From positions 372,001 through 436,000 of the forward strand of contig NZ_RCWN01000001.1 of assembly GCF_003668555.1 (NCBI RefSeq): a stretch of 64,000 bases of DNA, written 5' to 3'. The stretch is from Notoacmeibacter ruber (GTDB lineage Bacteria > Pseudomonadota > Alphaproteobacteria > Rhizobiales > Rhizobiaceae). Below the pieces are notes generated by a model. That model worked only from the letters and a program-made list of their open reading frames with translations. It was not told where the DNA came from and searched no databases. The translations under genes were made by a program, and so were the position numbers. Position 1 is the stretch's first letter. Every line of letters starts with the position of its first letter. Positions 29,301 to 38,158 of the stretch are shown piece after piece.

Positions 29301-30081
29301 TCTGAGCCTCCCCTACGGACAGTTGCAGATGACATCCGATGGGGCCTGGTCCTTCGCGCCCGGCGACCTGGCGGCGGCCATTCCCTCCGGAGAGGCGGTT
29401 ATCATCGCCTTTCAGTATCAGTTGTCCGACGGCCAGGGCGGCTTCGATGAAGCGGTTCTGCGTCTCGTAATAGAAGGCGAAAAGGAGGATGGAATCGCGA
29501 AGCCGCCTGAGGACCCGGACGAGCCAGAGGACGAGGCCGAAAGGCTGCTCGGCCTGTCTGGCATCAGAACACTTGGCATTCTCGACGTTGTCGATGGCAA
29601 TCGCGTGTTCAGCGAGGCGCTGCTGCAGCGTCAGGCGGAACTGGTAGCCGAGGGCGATGCCCTTTATCGGGGCGCCCAGATTGAGCTTGCTACCAGTGAT
29701 GGAGACGGAAAAATCACCGTCCGCTCGGTGGTCTGGAAGGACCGCGTCTATGTGGAACTACTTGGCCCGGTCGATACGTGGAGCGTCAGCGATGCCTCCG
29801 GCGGCGACGCGCCCGAATGGATTCGCCAGTCCGACGCCAATTTCATCGAAATAGCGGCTGGCCGGCCGAATGGCGTAAACGAGGTCGTTATCGGCGCTAC
29901 CCTGCGTGACGGCCGGATGCTCAATCTGCCGCTGAAGATCGATCAGACATCCGGCGTCATGACGGCGGGACGTTTATCCGAGACGCCCCTGATCGACCGG
30001 CCCGTCGGAGATCAGCTGGATCATATGAGGGAAAGCGGCGCGATCGAGGAAAGCCGGCTTCTGAAAGCACTGTCGGACTGA
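26305..30081 (+). CDS. Large repeat-containing surface protein (Ig/cadherin-like and VCBS-like repeats) with LEPR N-terminus
   Basis: 1258 aa; GTG start with AAGGGG 8 nt upstream. There is no Sec signal. Residues 27-37 read LEPRILLDAAA, a motif found near the N-terminus of very large repeat proteins thought to be exported by type I-like systems. Acidic repeats follow: two blocks near 90-360 (YTENGEPVSVVD, YVENGDSVSIGHD) and three units of about 220-230 aa containing a putative-Ig half (LTF...LPEGLSFD...DASQ) and a VCBS-like half (SNGGVFTVQSDGTLTF). DASQ recurs near residues 430, 651 and 884. The last 200 residues are unique and lack RTX nonapeptides. The TolC-type gene 62 nt downstream supports export to the surface. 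Exact role unknown. Confidence 0.8.
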   Translation: MRWTSRYRPKKSERQVIEPSCNGALALEPRILLDAAAVETAEAVQQSVSADTVASQSDDQALLASLNASVLTASPSQPELTADADGSSTDQNGAYLTRYTENGEPVSVVDSDVAITGDEKIAHIIVTLANAFPTDVLEVSIPDELGVGAYQTTTGGTISLFLSGDASADQWEEALQHIRFRAGTENPDATPRIVTIDMQDESGAYAETVTTIIDVIPVEDKPVVDLDPLDRTRIGIDHFTTYVENGDSVSIGHDADGVSVVDVDDETIASLRVTIANAAEGDALIYPSGLPAALTLDPVSTDTTIVLTGLASRSVYQDAIEAIRFLNSSENPDTTLREIRVQVNDGQADSPVAKTYVAVEARNDPPVLVGRAEDQTAVDAQAMGTITVTPVFFDADGEALTYSLGPGAPSWLGIDPSTGTVANIAPLPVDASQHTNHAGNPAGTYSVTVIATDGAGESAADTFDIVVSNPEPTAENDRFTIDEDVPELLGNVMADNGEGRDLDPDGDPIAVIAVGGEEDNVGAPLAGSNGGLFVIRSDGGFTFSENGDFQSLAEGESVTSWVSYRIRDADGASSAALVEVTVTGRNDGPTSTADIVDRVGWDGETVPPIDLSSFFTDIDHNDSLTFSAAGLPEGLSFDPSSGVLSGVLAADASQKGNAGLSTDGLYSVEITAHDAAGAAVSQTFLYRVGNPDPVATDDMMTVTDQGQGSINLIHDDTGRGGDTDPDGDAPLTVIAIDGDHGRVGQSFAGSNGGVFTVQSDGTLTFDTNGEFIALPKGRSATTALTYTLSDGQGGESTATVTIVVIGENQPPQPIDPDGKTPSDPAAYIPVQSSLDGETITPLDLTPFATDPDRGDTLTFTIDETALPSGLHFDGTIITGTLSADASQLGTDPGSPGIYKIPLTVTDSHGASFSTWITYDVRNVPPIALDNASSGDFGDIQTGNVIRDADGPDHDGAPDNDPVFVTRLLPVDPKTGAVLNNPASGQPFQAVDLPARGAAFLSLPYGQLQMTSDGAWSFAPGDLAAAIPSGEAVIIAFQYQLSDGQGGFDEAVLRLVIEGEKEDGIAKPPEDPDEPEDEAERLLGLSGIRTLGILDVVDGNRVFSEALLQRQAELVAEGDALYRGAQIELATSDGDGKITVRSVVWKDRVYVELLGPVDTWSVSDASGGDAPEWIRQSDANFIEIAAGRPNGVNEVVIGATLRDGRMLNLPLKIDQTSGVMTAGRLSETPLIDRPVGDQLDHMRESGAIEESRLLKALSD

Positions 30082-30143
30082 CCATCAAACCCTTTCTGGG
30101 CAGCATTTAGTGCGTCCAGTTATGCAATCTGGAGTTGTGTATC

Positions 30144-31661
30144 ATGCGTATTTCCCGCTATAGCCCATTGAACCGCGCGAAGGGCGGACTTTCGGCTGCT
30201 GCCCTCACAATTGCGCTGGCCGGCTGTTCTGTCACAACCGAGCCGCTATCCTTCCTGCAGATCGAACAGGCTGCCAACCAAAGTCTCGCGGCGCTCGACC
30301 TCGAGCAGGAACCTGTGACGGGGCCAATCGGCCTCTACGAGGCAATGGCGCGTGCGCTCAAATACAATCTCGACCATCGGGTCGAGATGATGCGCATTGC
30401 ATTGGCCCAGAAGGAACTGGCTTCCGCCACCACGGATATGTTGCCAAAGCTTTTGGCAAGTGCGGGTTACGATACGCGCAGCAATGAGGGAGCGTCGTAC
30501 TCGCGATCGATCTTTAGCGATACGCTTGCCGCCGAACCAACGACAAGCACCGAAAAATCCAACATCTCGGCCGATCTGAAATTCAGCTACAATATCCTCG
30601 ACTTCGGTCTTTCCTACATTCGCGCAAAGCAAGCGGCTGACAAGGCGTTGATTGCGGAAGAGTTGCGCCGGCGAGTGATGGTGCGGATCATCGAGGAAGT
30701 CCGTACCGCCTATTGGAAGACACTCTCAGCCGATCAGCTGCTGGACGGGTTTAGCAAGCTGGAAAAGAGGGTCGAGCAGACGCTGTCCGATAATCGTCGC
30801 CTTCGAGAGAGTGGCCAGACATCGCCACTCGCCACACTGACCTATGAACGAGAACTCGTCGATATACGACGGGAGATCGGCGTACTGGAGCGCCAGCTCA
30901 AGACAGCCAAATACGAGCTGGCCGGCCTGATGGGAATGAAGCCGGGAACCGCTTTCAGCATCAGGCAGCCTGCTCGCACCATCGTCGACCTCGATACGCA
31001 ACTCGTGGCGATGGATGAACTTGTGCGTATTGCAATGACCAACAGGTCCGAATTCCGCGAGATTCTCTATCGTGAACGGATCAACGAGGCTGAAGGGGAT
31101 GCCGTTCTGCTTGAGGCGCTTCCGACAGCGTCGCTGACAGCCGGGTTCGCCTATGACAGCAACGATCTGCTCTATAATTCCAACTGGGCGTTGCTCAGCA
31201 CGAGGATCGGCTGGAATGCCATGAAGGTCTTTCACTATCCGGCGCGCCGCAAGGCCGTCGAAGCGGACGAGGCGCTTCTTGAGGCGCAGGAGAAGGCCCT
31301 GACCATGGCGATCGTGACCCAGGTCTATGTTGCCCGTGCGCGCTACGCCCATTTGCGGCGGGAAACGATGGATACGGCGGAATTTCTGGATATTCAGCAG
31401 CGCATCCTTCGCCAGACACAGGCAGGCATCGCCGCTTCCACGGAATCGCAGCAAACGCTGATCCGTGAGGAGATGAACACTCTGGTCGCTTCCAGCCGGT
31501 TCGATACAGCATATGCCGATCTGCAGACCGCTTTCGCCAATGTCTATGCGGCTCTTGGCCTCGATCCGTGGCGCGAAGCCGTCTCTCTGGATGCCAGCGT
31601 CGATGAAATAGCGGCTGCTCTCCGTCTTGCCTGGCGCGAAAGAGGCGATCTGGACGGCTAA
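30144..31661 (+). CDS. TolC family outer-membrane lipoprotein
   Basis: 505 aa from the ATG at 30144 with GGAG 9 nt upstream. The lipobox ALAGC (Cys28) marks a lipoprotein, as in OprM-like and some type I secretion TolC proteins. Two long helical hairpin repeats typical of outer-membrane efflux proteins are visible (LYEAMARALKYNLDHRVEMM; SPLATLTYERELVDIRREIG; AKYELAGLMG). It lies directly after the large repeat protein with no terminator between, so it is likely its outer-membrane channel. No ABC ATPase or membrane-fusion protein gene is seen within the window near here. Confidence 0.87.
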   Translation: MRISRYSPLNRAKGGLSAAALTIALAGCSVTTEPLSFLQIEQAANQSLAALDLEQEPVTGPIGLYEAMARALKYNLDHRVEMMRIALAQKELASATTDMLPKLLASAGYDTRSNEGASYSRSIFSDTLAAEPTTSTEKSNISADLKFSYNILDFGLSYIRAKQAADKALIAEELRRRVMVRIIEEVRTAYWKTLSADQLLDGFSKLEKRVEQTLSDNRRLRESGQTSPLATLTYERELVDIRREIGVLERQLKTAKYELAGLMGMKPGTAFSIRQPARTIVDLDTQLVAMDELVRIAMTNRSEFREILYRERINEAEGDAVLLEALPTASLTAGFAYDSNDLLYNSNWALLSTRIGWNAMKVFHYPARRKAVEADEALLEAQEKALTMAIVTQVYVARARYAHLRRETMDTAEFLDIQQRILRQTQAGIAASTESQQTLIREEMNTLVASSRFDTAYADLQTAFANVYAALGLDPWREAVSLDASVDEIAAALRLAWRERGDLDG

Positions 31662-31756
31662 ACCCCTTGGATGAAGGCCGTTTCGGGCGGCCTCGGGCTT
31701 GTCTATCTTGTCTCCACCAGCGAATATTACAAAGACGCTTATGGTTGGAGGACGGT

Positions 31757-32941
31757 TTGGACGCGATAGGCAAGGCGATACGATCGGCCCTCGCTAAGGG
31801 CAACGCGGCTGACGCAGCCCATCGTGAGCGGGTCTATCAATCCGCACAGCACGCCCTTGAGAGCGCAATGGACAAGGAGGGCGTCAGCGATCCGGCCGCG
31901 CGCGAATTGCGTCGCCAACGATTGCTCAATTCCATCAGTGAGATCGAAAAGGATTACCTGCCTGCGGCCAACCCCGCGCATGAAACGGCAGGGGCTGAGC
32001 CCTTTCCCCATGCCGAGCGGGTGATCGACCGAGAAGCCTCCAGAGAACGCGTCGCGACCCGTCCGCGCACCGCGTCCCTGAAAGGCGACAAACAGGAGCC
32101 CCGGCTGGATCATGCATCGCAGCCGCATGACCCCGAAGGCGCGGGCCGGCGCGAGCCTTCCTTCGAAGAGCCTGCCGAACTGGCCGAACCGGCCGGGCCC
32201 GATGCCGACTTCTACCCGGATAGAATGAGCCCGGAGCCTGACAGCCGGGCCGCATCGCGTGACGAACCCGACCGACGCTTTCGCCGCCGGAGCAAACGCG
32301 GACGCGAAAAGGACGGCCGACCGAAACGGCGCCCCTATGCCTGGATGATGCTCATCCTCACCCTTCTCGTCTTCGCATTGCTGGGCGTCGGCTTCTGGGC
32401 GCTCTCCAATGCCGACTACGAATTCGTGCTGGAGCGGTTTCTTCAGGAAACGGATCCGGGCGAGGATTACACGCCGGAAGCGCGTCTGGGCGCGGGCACC
32501 GATGATCGCACGCAATTTACCCTCTACGATCCTGCTGCCGATGGTGAGCCAGCGATTGAAGGCGATCTTTCCGCCGAGATCGAGAACACCGGCCAGCTTC
32601 GGCTTCTTCATGTGGAAGGCGGCGGTGAGGCGGCGGCCATCGTCATCGAAATTCCGCAGCAGCAATTGTCGGAGCTTTCAGGCCAGCCTTACACTGTCGC
32701 CATGCGCGCCCGCTCGGAAGCCGAAGGCGGAGCGACGCTTCTGGTGTCGTGCGATTTCGCAAGTCTCGGCGATTGCGGCAGCCGGCGTTATGAGGCGGAA
32801 GCGACGGCAGGCGATCTTCTCTTCGCGGGCACGATGGAGGGCGGCGCGCCCGGTGCCGATGGAGCGATACGCATCGCCTTGCCCAATGAGAGCAGCGAGG
32901 TTGATATCTTTAGCGTGACAATCCTGCTCGGCGATGACTAA
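31757..32941 (+). CDS. Unrecognised single-pass membrane protein with C-terminal extracytoplasmic domain
   Basis: I choose the TTG at 31757 (M-DAIGKAIRSALAKGN) because GGAGGA lies 4 nt before it and the upstream in-frame part is Arg/Cys-rich and overlaps the intergenic spacer; 394 aa. Order: helical N-terminus (about 1-65), long low-complexity Pro/Glu/Arg-rich cytoplasmic stretch, a basic patch (RRRSKRGREKDG), one membrane helix (about 195-217), then a beta-rich acidic domain of about 170 aa outside. No family is recognised. It lies 95 nt after the TolC-type gene in the same direction and overlaps the convergent ligase by 4 nt. A role in the same surface or export locus is only suggested by position. 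Confidence 0.65.
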   Translation: MDAIGKAIRSALAKGNAADAAHRERVYQSAQHALESAMDKEGVSDPAARELRRQRLLNSISEIEKDYLPAANPAHETAGAEPFPHAERVIDREASRERVATRPRTASLKGDKQEPRLDHASQPHDPEGAGRREPSFEEPAELAEPAGPDADFYPDRMSPEPDSRAASRDEPDRRFRRRSKRGREKDGRPKRRPYAWMMLILTLLVFALLGVGFWALSNADYEFVLERFLQETDPGEDYTPEARLGAGTDDRTQFTLYDPAADGEPAIEGDLSAEIENTGQLRLLHVEGGGEAAAIVIEIPQQQLSELSGQPYTVAMRARSEAEGGATLLVSCDFASLGDCGSRRYEAEATAGDLLFAGTMEGGAPGADGAIRIALPNESSEVDIFSVTILLGDD

Positions 32942-34593
32942 CCGTGATCTCGGACCGGCCTGACGCGCGACGCCTTGCCGCGGTTCTCGTCAAGTAGCTG
33001 TTTCAGATTGTCCAATGTGTCGGCTTCGGCGCTCGGCTTGTCCCAGCGCAGCCGCGACACGCGAGGGAAACGCATGGCGACGCCGCTCTTGTGGCGGCTC
33101 GATGATTGCAGCCCCTCAAAGGCGATTTCGAGAACCAGACCGCTTTCCGGCGTCGCCTTGACGGATCGTACAGGACCGAACCGGTCGACCGTATGGTCGC
33201 GCACATATTTGTCGATCAGCTTCAACTCCGCATCGGTGAAGCCGAAATAGGCCTTTCCGACCGGTACAAGAATCTGCCTGTCCTCTTCATCCAGCGTCCA
33301 GACGCCGAAGGTGTAGTCCGAGTAGAAGCTGGACCGCTTTCCATGGCCGCGCTGGGCGTACATTAACACGGCATCGATGGTGAAGGGATCGCGCTTCCAT
33401 TTGAACCATTCGCCCTTGGGACGGCCCGGGACATAGGCGCTTTCGTGCCGCTTTATCATCACGCCTTCGATGATTGGGTGCGGCGGGTCGCAGCGTAGAT
33501 CGTTCAGTTCGCACCAATCGGCAAAGGCGATATGTTCGGAGAGGTCGAACCGCGCCGGGTCGAGTGTCGCGATGAAATTCTTGAGCCTTTTGCGGCGTGC
33601 CGAAAAGGGTAGGGCGCGCAAATCGTCTTCTCCCTCCGAGAGAAGATCATAGGCCCGCACGAAGACGGGATGACTCTTCATCAGCTTGGCCGAAACAGTC
33701 TTCCGGTTGAGCCGTTGCTGAAGATCGGAGAACGTTCCGACAGCGCCGTCTTCCGGATGACCGACCAGCAGTTCGCCATCGATTGACCCTTCGAAGTTCA
33801 TGGCTTCGAGAAGATCGGGAAAACTATGGCCGATATCGTCGCCCGTCCGCGAATAGACGCGCCGCCTTTCGCCCTCCGCAACGAGCTGAACGCGAATACC
33901 GTCCCATTTCCACTCGGCGGCATAGGTTTCCGGCACGATGCGGTCGTAGTCCGCCTCTTCCAGCGCGGTGGCCAGCATGACCGGGCGAAATAGCGCCAGC
34001 GCACCATGTTCCGGCTTCTCGGCCTTGTCTTCAAGCCAGGCGAACATGTCCTCGTAAGGCAATTTTAGTCCGTGCCAGAGCTCTTCGATCTCGGTGACAT
34101 CCTTGCCGCCGAACTCCGCGAGCGCTTGCTTGGCGAGCCGTGCTGAAACGCCGATGCGCATTCCTCCCGTAAAGAGCTTGATCGCGGCATAGCGACCGGA
34201 CGAATCCAAGCGGTCGAGGAGATCGGTCAGAACAGCGGGTCCGTCCGAACGGGACGTTTCCAAAAAGGTCTCAACCACTTCGCCGAGGGACGGATCGCGA
34301 TTGGCGCGAACCGGCTCTTCCGGCTCCGGCCAGACAAGGCTGACCGTCTCGGCCAGATCGCCGACATAGTCATAGGAATAACCGAACAGGATCTCGTCCA
34401 TCCGTTCGGTGATCAGCGCGCGCAGAATACCGGGTTTGATACCCGCAATATCGAGATCGCGGGTGATCGCCGCCAGAGCATAGCCACGATCCGGGTCCGG
34501 CGTACGGCCGAAATAATCGACAAGCAGCCTGATCTTGCCGTTCCGTGAGGGCGTGAGGACAAGGCGGTCGAGAAGTTCGGCAAAGGCTCTCAT
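32938..34593 (-). CDS. ATP-dependent DNA ligase (ligase-associated DNA damage response cluster)
   Basis: 551 aa from the ATG at 34593; a GTG two codons upstream (34599) is also possible. Layout: N-terminal helical DNA-binding domain, nucleotidyltransferase core with the adenylated lysine in AEWKWDGIRVQ, then SIDGELLV, IEGVMIKR and WFKWKRDP motifs, and OB domain ending with SRLRWDKP. This is the bacterial Lig member of the LIG-EXO-LHR-MPE set known from Pseudomonas putida and many proteobacteria, which seals nicks in a repair pathway. It is downstream of the exonuclease and a secreted unknown in the same direction. Confidence 0.9.
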   Translation of the reverse strand: MRAFAELLDRLVLTPSRNGKIRLLVDYFGRTPDPDRGYALAAITRDLDIAGIKPGILRALITERMDEILFGYSYDYVGDLAETVSLVWPEPEEPVRANRDPSLGEVVETFLETSRSDGPAVLTDLLDRLDSSGRYAAIKLFTGGMRIGVSARLAKQALAEFGGKDVTEIEELWHGLKLPYEDMFAWLEDKAEKPEHGALALFRPVMLATALEEADYDRIVPETYAAEWKWDGIRVQLVAEGERRRVYSRTGDDIGHSFPDLLEAMNFEGSIDGELLVGHPEDGAVGTFSDLQQRLNRKTVSAKLMKSHPVFVRAYDLLSEGEDDLRALPFSARRKRLKNFIATLDPARFDLSEHIAFADWCELNDLRCDPPHPIIEGVMIKRHESAYVPGRPKGEWFKWKRDPFTIDAVLMYAQRGHGKRSSFYSDYTFGVWTLDEEDRQILVPVGKAYFGFTDAELKLIDKYVRDHTVDRFGPVRSVKATPESGLVLEIAFEGLQSSSRHKSGVAMRFPRVSRLRWDKPSAEADTLDNLKQLLDENRGKASRVRPVRDHG

Positions 34594-34677
34594 CGCCACC
34601 CATGCCCGTGCAGACGCCTTCGAGGGAAGAAGGCGCAGGAAAGAACTGGAGTGTGGGGCGTACTCAGCATGTCACCC

Positions 34678-35376
34678 CTAGCGGTCCGGTACTTCGACGA
34701 GCTGGAAGAATGTTTCATCCTCTTCTGCGTGACTTCGTTCCGCGCCGGTCACGAGAAGAAGCGACCTGTCACTTATCACGGCCCGCCCGGCTATATTGCC
34801 GTATCCCTCGTCGAACATGTTGACGGGATTGTCCGCATCGTAGGCCTGCTCGAAATGGCTCGGAAGAAATGAGCGTCCGGCGTAGGCCACGCCCCCGTCC
34901 TCCATCGGGATCAGGCGAATGTTGAAGCGGTCGCCCGTTACATTGCGGATGATGGTCTCGCCGCTTTTGCCATATTCAATGGCGCAGCGGTCACTGGCGA
35001 CCCTCTGCTTGGCCGTGGAGCCGGCGCCATACCACCAGACGGTACAGCGCCGCTGACCGAGAACCAGAAAGTTCGAGAAGGACGGCTGTTCGTTTCCTGC
35101 CAACCGGCCCATGAGGGCGCGCTCCAGATTGCCTGGCTGGAAGCCTTGTGTGACGAGCTCGGCGAGCGTCCGACGCACGGCAAAGGGTGTGTCGTTAATG
35201 ACCTCTCGGTCAGTCTCCGCAAGTTCATCGATCGACCCCGGAGCGATCTGCTGCGCGACGGAAGGCGATATAGACAGGAGGAGAATGAAGAGCGCCAGAA
35301 GCCGCGCCGGATAACGCGTTTTCCTGCTCGTTGCCCTCTGTCGGCATCGTTGCGGATCAGTTGCCGCTATAGTCAT
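34678..35376 (-). CDS. Unrecognised secreted protein embedded in the DNA-repair gene cluster
   Basis: 232 aa. Basic N-terminus, then a hydrophobic stretch LLALFILLLSISPSVAQQ, a clear signal peptide cut after VAQ, so the product is periplasmic or outer. The mature part is beta-rich and has two cysteines (RRCTVWW and DRCAIEYG) that could form a disulfide. No family recognised. Its ATG overlaps the stop of the exonuclease gene (ATGA) and its stop lies 85 nt before the ligase gene, so it seems to be transcribed with two cytoplasmic DNA-repair enzymes, an unusual pairing. Confidence 0.7.
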   Translation of the reverse strand: MTIAATDPQRCRQRATSRKTRYPARLLALFILLLSISPSVAQQIAPGSIDELAETDREVINDTPFAVRRTLAELVTQGFQPGNLERALMGRLAGNEQPSFSNFLVLGQRRCTVWWYGAGSTAKQRVASDRCAIEYGKSGETIIRNVTGDRFNIRLIPMEDGGVAYAGRSFLPSHFEQAYDADNPVNMFDEGYGNIAGRAVISDRSLLLVTGAERSHAEEDETFFQLVEVPDR

Positions 35377-36383
35377 TCGCTTTCGTCCTCATAGCCCACG
35401 AGATGGAGCGGTCGGGCCTTGACGCCCTGTAATTCGCACCAGCGAACGAGAGCTTCCTCGCGGCCATGCGTGACCCAGACCTCCGAGCAGCCGGTTTCCT
35501 GGATGGTTTCGCAGAGTTCGTCCCAATCGGAATGATCCGAGAGGATCAGCGGAAGCTCGACGCCGCGCTGGCGGGCCCGCTGGCGTATGCGCATCCAACC
35601 CGAAGCGAAACATGCAACCGGATCGGGAAAGCGCCGCGCCCAACGGTCAGCAAAGGCGGAGGGCGGCCCGACGATGACAGCGCCCGCGAACTGATCTTTC
35701 TGCTTTCTGTCGATCGTGGCAGGCCGCAACTCCCCCAGATCGACGCCTTGGCTAACGTAATAATCGCAAAGCTTCTGCATCGCTCCGTGAATATAGATCG
35801 GCGCGTCATGGCCTGCATCACGCAACATGCGGATGACCCGCTGCGCCTTGCCCAGCGCATACGCTCCGACGACATGGGCGCGGTCTGGAAACTGGCGGAC
35901 ACTCTCGATCAGCTTGTCGATCTCTTCGGCCGTATCAGGATGCCGGAAAACGGGCAGGGCGAAAGTAGCCTCGGTGATGAAGACGTCGCACGGGACCACC
36001 TCGAAAGGCAGGCAGGTGGGATCGTGTCGGCGTTTGTAGTCCCCGGATGCGACGATGCGCGTGCCGTCTCTCTCCACCACGATCTGGCACGAGCCGAGCA
36101 CATGGCCGGCCGGCCGGAACGTGACTTTCACGCCGTTCAGGTCGAGGGTCTGGCCAAGCTCTGCAATCTGTCGTTCATGGCAGAAATCCTCGCCATACCG
36201 GATCGCCATGATATCTAGCGTCTGTCCGCTGGCCAGAACCTTGGTGTGGCCGGGCCGCGCATGGTCGGCATGGCCATGGGTGATCAATGCACGCTCCACC
36301 GGACGCACCGGATCGATAAAGAAATCGCCGGGCGGGCAGTACAGTCCTTCGGGACGAGTGTGCAGAAGATCGGACGTGCGCAT
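35373..36383 (-). CDS. Ligase-associated DNA damage response exonuclease (MBL fold)
   Basis: 336 aa metallo-beta-lactamase/beta-CASP type nuclease. Metal motifs: HGHADHARPGH near residue 36, AGHVLGS, SGDYKRRHDP and a late SDHSDWDEL and THG. This family (TIGR04122-like) is the EXO partner of the ligase and Lhr-type helicase. First gene of the leftward group exonuclease, secreted unknown, ligase. Diverges from the YitT gene 92 nt away. Confidence 0.9.
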   Translation of the reverse strand: MRTSDLLHTRPEGLYCPPGDFFIDPVRPVERALITHGHADHARPGHTKVLASGQTLDIMAIRYGEDFCHERQIAELGQTLDLNGVKVTFRPAGHVLGSCQIVVERDGTRIVASGDYKRRHDPTCLPFEVVPCDVFITEATFALPVFRHPDTAEEIDKLIESVRQFPDRAHVVGAYALGKAQRVIRMLRDAGHDAPIYIHGAMQKLCDYYVSQGVDLGELRPATIDRKQKDQFAGAVIVGPPSAFADRWARRFPDPVACFASGWMRIRQRARQRGVELPLILSDHSDWDELCETIQETGCSEVWVTHGREEALVRWCELQGVKARPLHLVGYEDESE

Positions 36384-36475
36384 GCTTGCAATATGGGAAT
36401 ACGAAACATTTCAACAATCGGCTGGCGCAATGCTGCACTGCATCATAAGCTGGATGCGAGCGACGGAGCGGCCGA

Positions 36476-37102
36476 ATGAAGACACGATTGGGCGACTGGA
36501 ATGCCACCGCCACCCACCACACCCCGGCAGAAGATGCCCAAGGCATCTTCACTGGAACGGTGCTTGCTGCGGTCGGGGTTTCGATTCTTGCCCATCTGGG
36601 ATTTCTAACGGGATCGACCGCAGGCCTCGCCCTGATCATCGCCTATGCGCTGGACTGGAATGTCGGCCCGGTCTTTTTTCTCCTCAATCTCCCCTTCTAT
36701 CTCCTGGCGGTCCTTCGCCTGGGCTGGGCCTTCACGATCAAGACCTTTATCGGCGTCGGCCTTCTTTCCCTCCTGACATGGTTGCAGCCGCGGCTGTTCC
36801 AGTTCGGCGAAATCGAACCGCTCACCGGCGCCATTGTCGCCGGTTTGATGATCGGTTTCGGTTTGCTCGCAATGTTTCGCCATCGCTCCAGTCTAGGCGG
36901 TGCGGGCATTCTGGCGCTCTATCTGCAGGATCGCTTTGGCTGGCGCGCAGGGCTGACGCAACTGGTCATCGATCTTCTGGTCCTGGCGCTGGCCTTCACG
37001 GTCGTTTCTCCAAGGGCGGTTTTCTATTCGATCGTGGGAGCGGTGGTGCTGAACCTCTTTCTGGCGATCAACCATCGCAACGATCGCTACGTCGCGCGGT
37101 AA
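36476..37102 (+). CDS. YitT family membrane protein
   Basis: 208 aa with about six membrane helices. The GSTAGLALIIAYALDWNVGPVFFLLNLPFYLLA block is characteristic of the YitT/DUF161 family (five to six helices, function unknown; some members are linked to ion or small-molecule transport). Here the C-terminal cytoplasmic DUF2179 domain seen in longer members is absent. It separates the exonuclease from the rest of the repair genes and converges with the acyltransferase gene. Confidence 0.82.
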   Translation: MKTRLGDWNATATHHTPAEDAQGIFTGTVLAAVGVSILAHLGFLTGSTAGLALIIAYALDWNVGPVFFLLNLPFYLLAVLRLGWAFTIKTFIGVGLLSLLTWLQPRLFQFGEIEPLTGAIVAGLMIGFGLLAMFRHRSSLGGAGILALYLQDRFGWRAGLTQLVIDLLVLALAFTVVSPRAVFYSIVGAVVLNLFLAINHRNDRYVAR

Positions 37103-37117
37103 TCCGGTCTCTGCCAT

Positions 37118-38158
37118 TCAATAGCCGACGACGAGGCGGCTCCGCGACCCAAGTGTCGTGCGTGCCATCAGGGCGATCGTCGTACAGCAGGCTACGGTCA
37201 CGCCCGTTACCCAGATCAGGTCGATCCATGGCATCCCTGTCGGCTGCGTGAGACCGAACTTGTGCAGGTAGATGATCGCGACCGGATGCAGCATGAAGGT
37301 CGCAAAGCTTGTCTCCGCCACCCAATGGGCTGGCCTCCACCCATGATCGGGCAGCCGTTCCATCACGCCCAAAATAGCCAGCGTCATGAGCACCTTGCTG
37401 ATCAGCATCAGATCCGGACCGGCGAAGGTGAACAGCGCCTTGTGGGCGTTGCCGGACTGGCCGGCCAAGGTCTGAACACCGGTCGCGGTCAGTGCGAGGA
37501 CGATGAACAGCGTTTCGCGGCCTCGGACGAGTGCGAGAAAATGGGGGCGATAGCGGGACGCCACCATGCCAAGAAGGTAAATCGGCGTGAAATAGATGAC
37601 CGCATGAACCGGGTTGTCATTGTCGAGCGGGCGGTGGGCAAACAGGGCCACCAGCATAAGGACGCCGACAATGGTGAATTGGACCCGCCCTGAGACATTG
37701 GCGAAGCGGGCATGGAGGGGCGCCATCAGGAAGAGGAGAAGGATGAACGGCACGAACCACTGCGCCACCAGAAAGGTGCCGTACACATAGAGGCCCAATG
37801 CGTCGGTGAAGGGATGAAAGCCCACGGGCCAGAGTGCGCCAGCCAAGGCTTCTTCAGCGAAATGCGCGTTTCGGGAAACGAAGTACGGGATGACCGCCGC
37901 GGCAAGCAGCGTATAGGGCACAAGCACATTCTGCACCTTGCTTCGCAGGAAGCGACCATAGTCGAACCGGCGCAGGAAGACGTGGTGGAACATGTAGCCG
38001 GAGATGAAAACGAATGGCGTCGTCCAGCCCGTCACGAAATTCGCCAGAAAGGCGTTCTGTGGTGCGGCGGGGTCGAGCCCAACTTCCTGATAAGTGTGGC
38101 CGGCCACCACAAAAAGGATCGCCAAGGCCCGGAAATCAGCGATGGAGCGAAGATACAT
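37118..38158 (-). CDS. Acyltransferase family 3 membrane protein
   Basis: 346 aa from the ATG at 38158 (MYLRSIADFRALAILFVVAGH), the normal start for this family; 32 in-frame codons upstream are not supported. About ten membrane helices and the catalytic-type RALAILFVVAGH motif with the conserved Arg-His of acyltransferase_3 proteins. Members O-acetylate or acylate polysaccharides, lipids or membrane sugars. No polysaccharide genes are adjacent. It lies back to back with the helicase gene. Confidence 0.88.
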   Translation of the reverse strand: MYLRSIADFRALAILFVVAGHTYQEVGLDPAAPQNAFLANFVTGWTTPFVFISGYMFHHVFLRRFDYGRFLRSKVQNVLVPYTLLAAAVIPYFVSRNAHFAEEALAGALWPVGFHPFTDALGLYVYGTFLVAQWFVPFILLLFLMAPLHARFANVSGRVQFTIVGVLMLVALFAHRPLDNDNPVHAVIYFTPIYLLGMVASRYRPHFLALVRGRETLFIVLALTATGVQTLAGQSGNAHKALFTFAGPDLMLISKVLMTLAILGVMERLPDHGWRPAHWVAETSFATFMLHPVAIIYLHKFGLTQPTGMPWIDLIWVTGVTVACCTTIALMARTTLGSRSRLVVGY

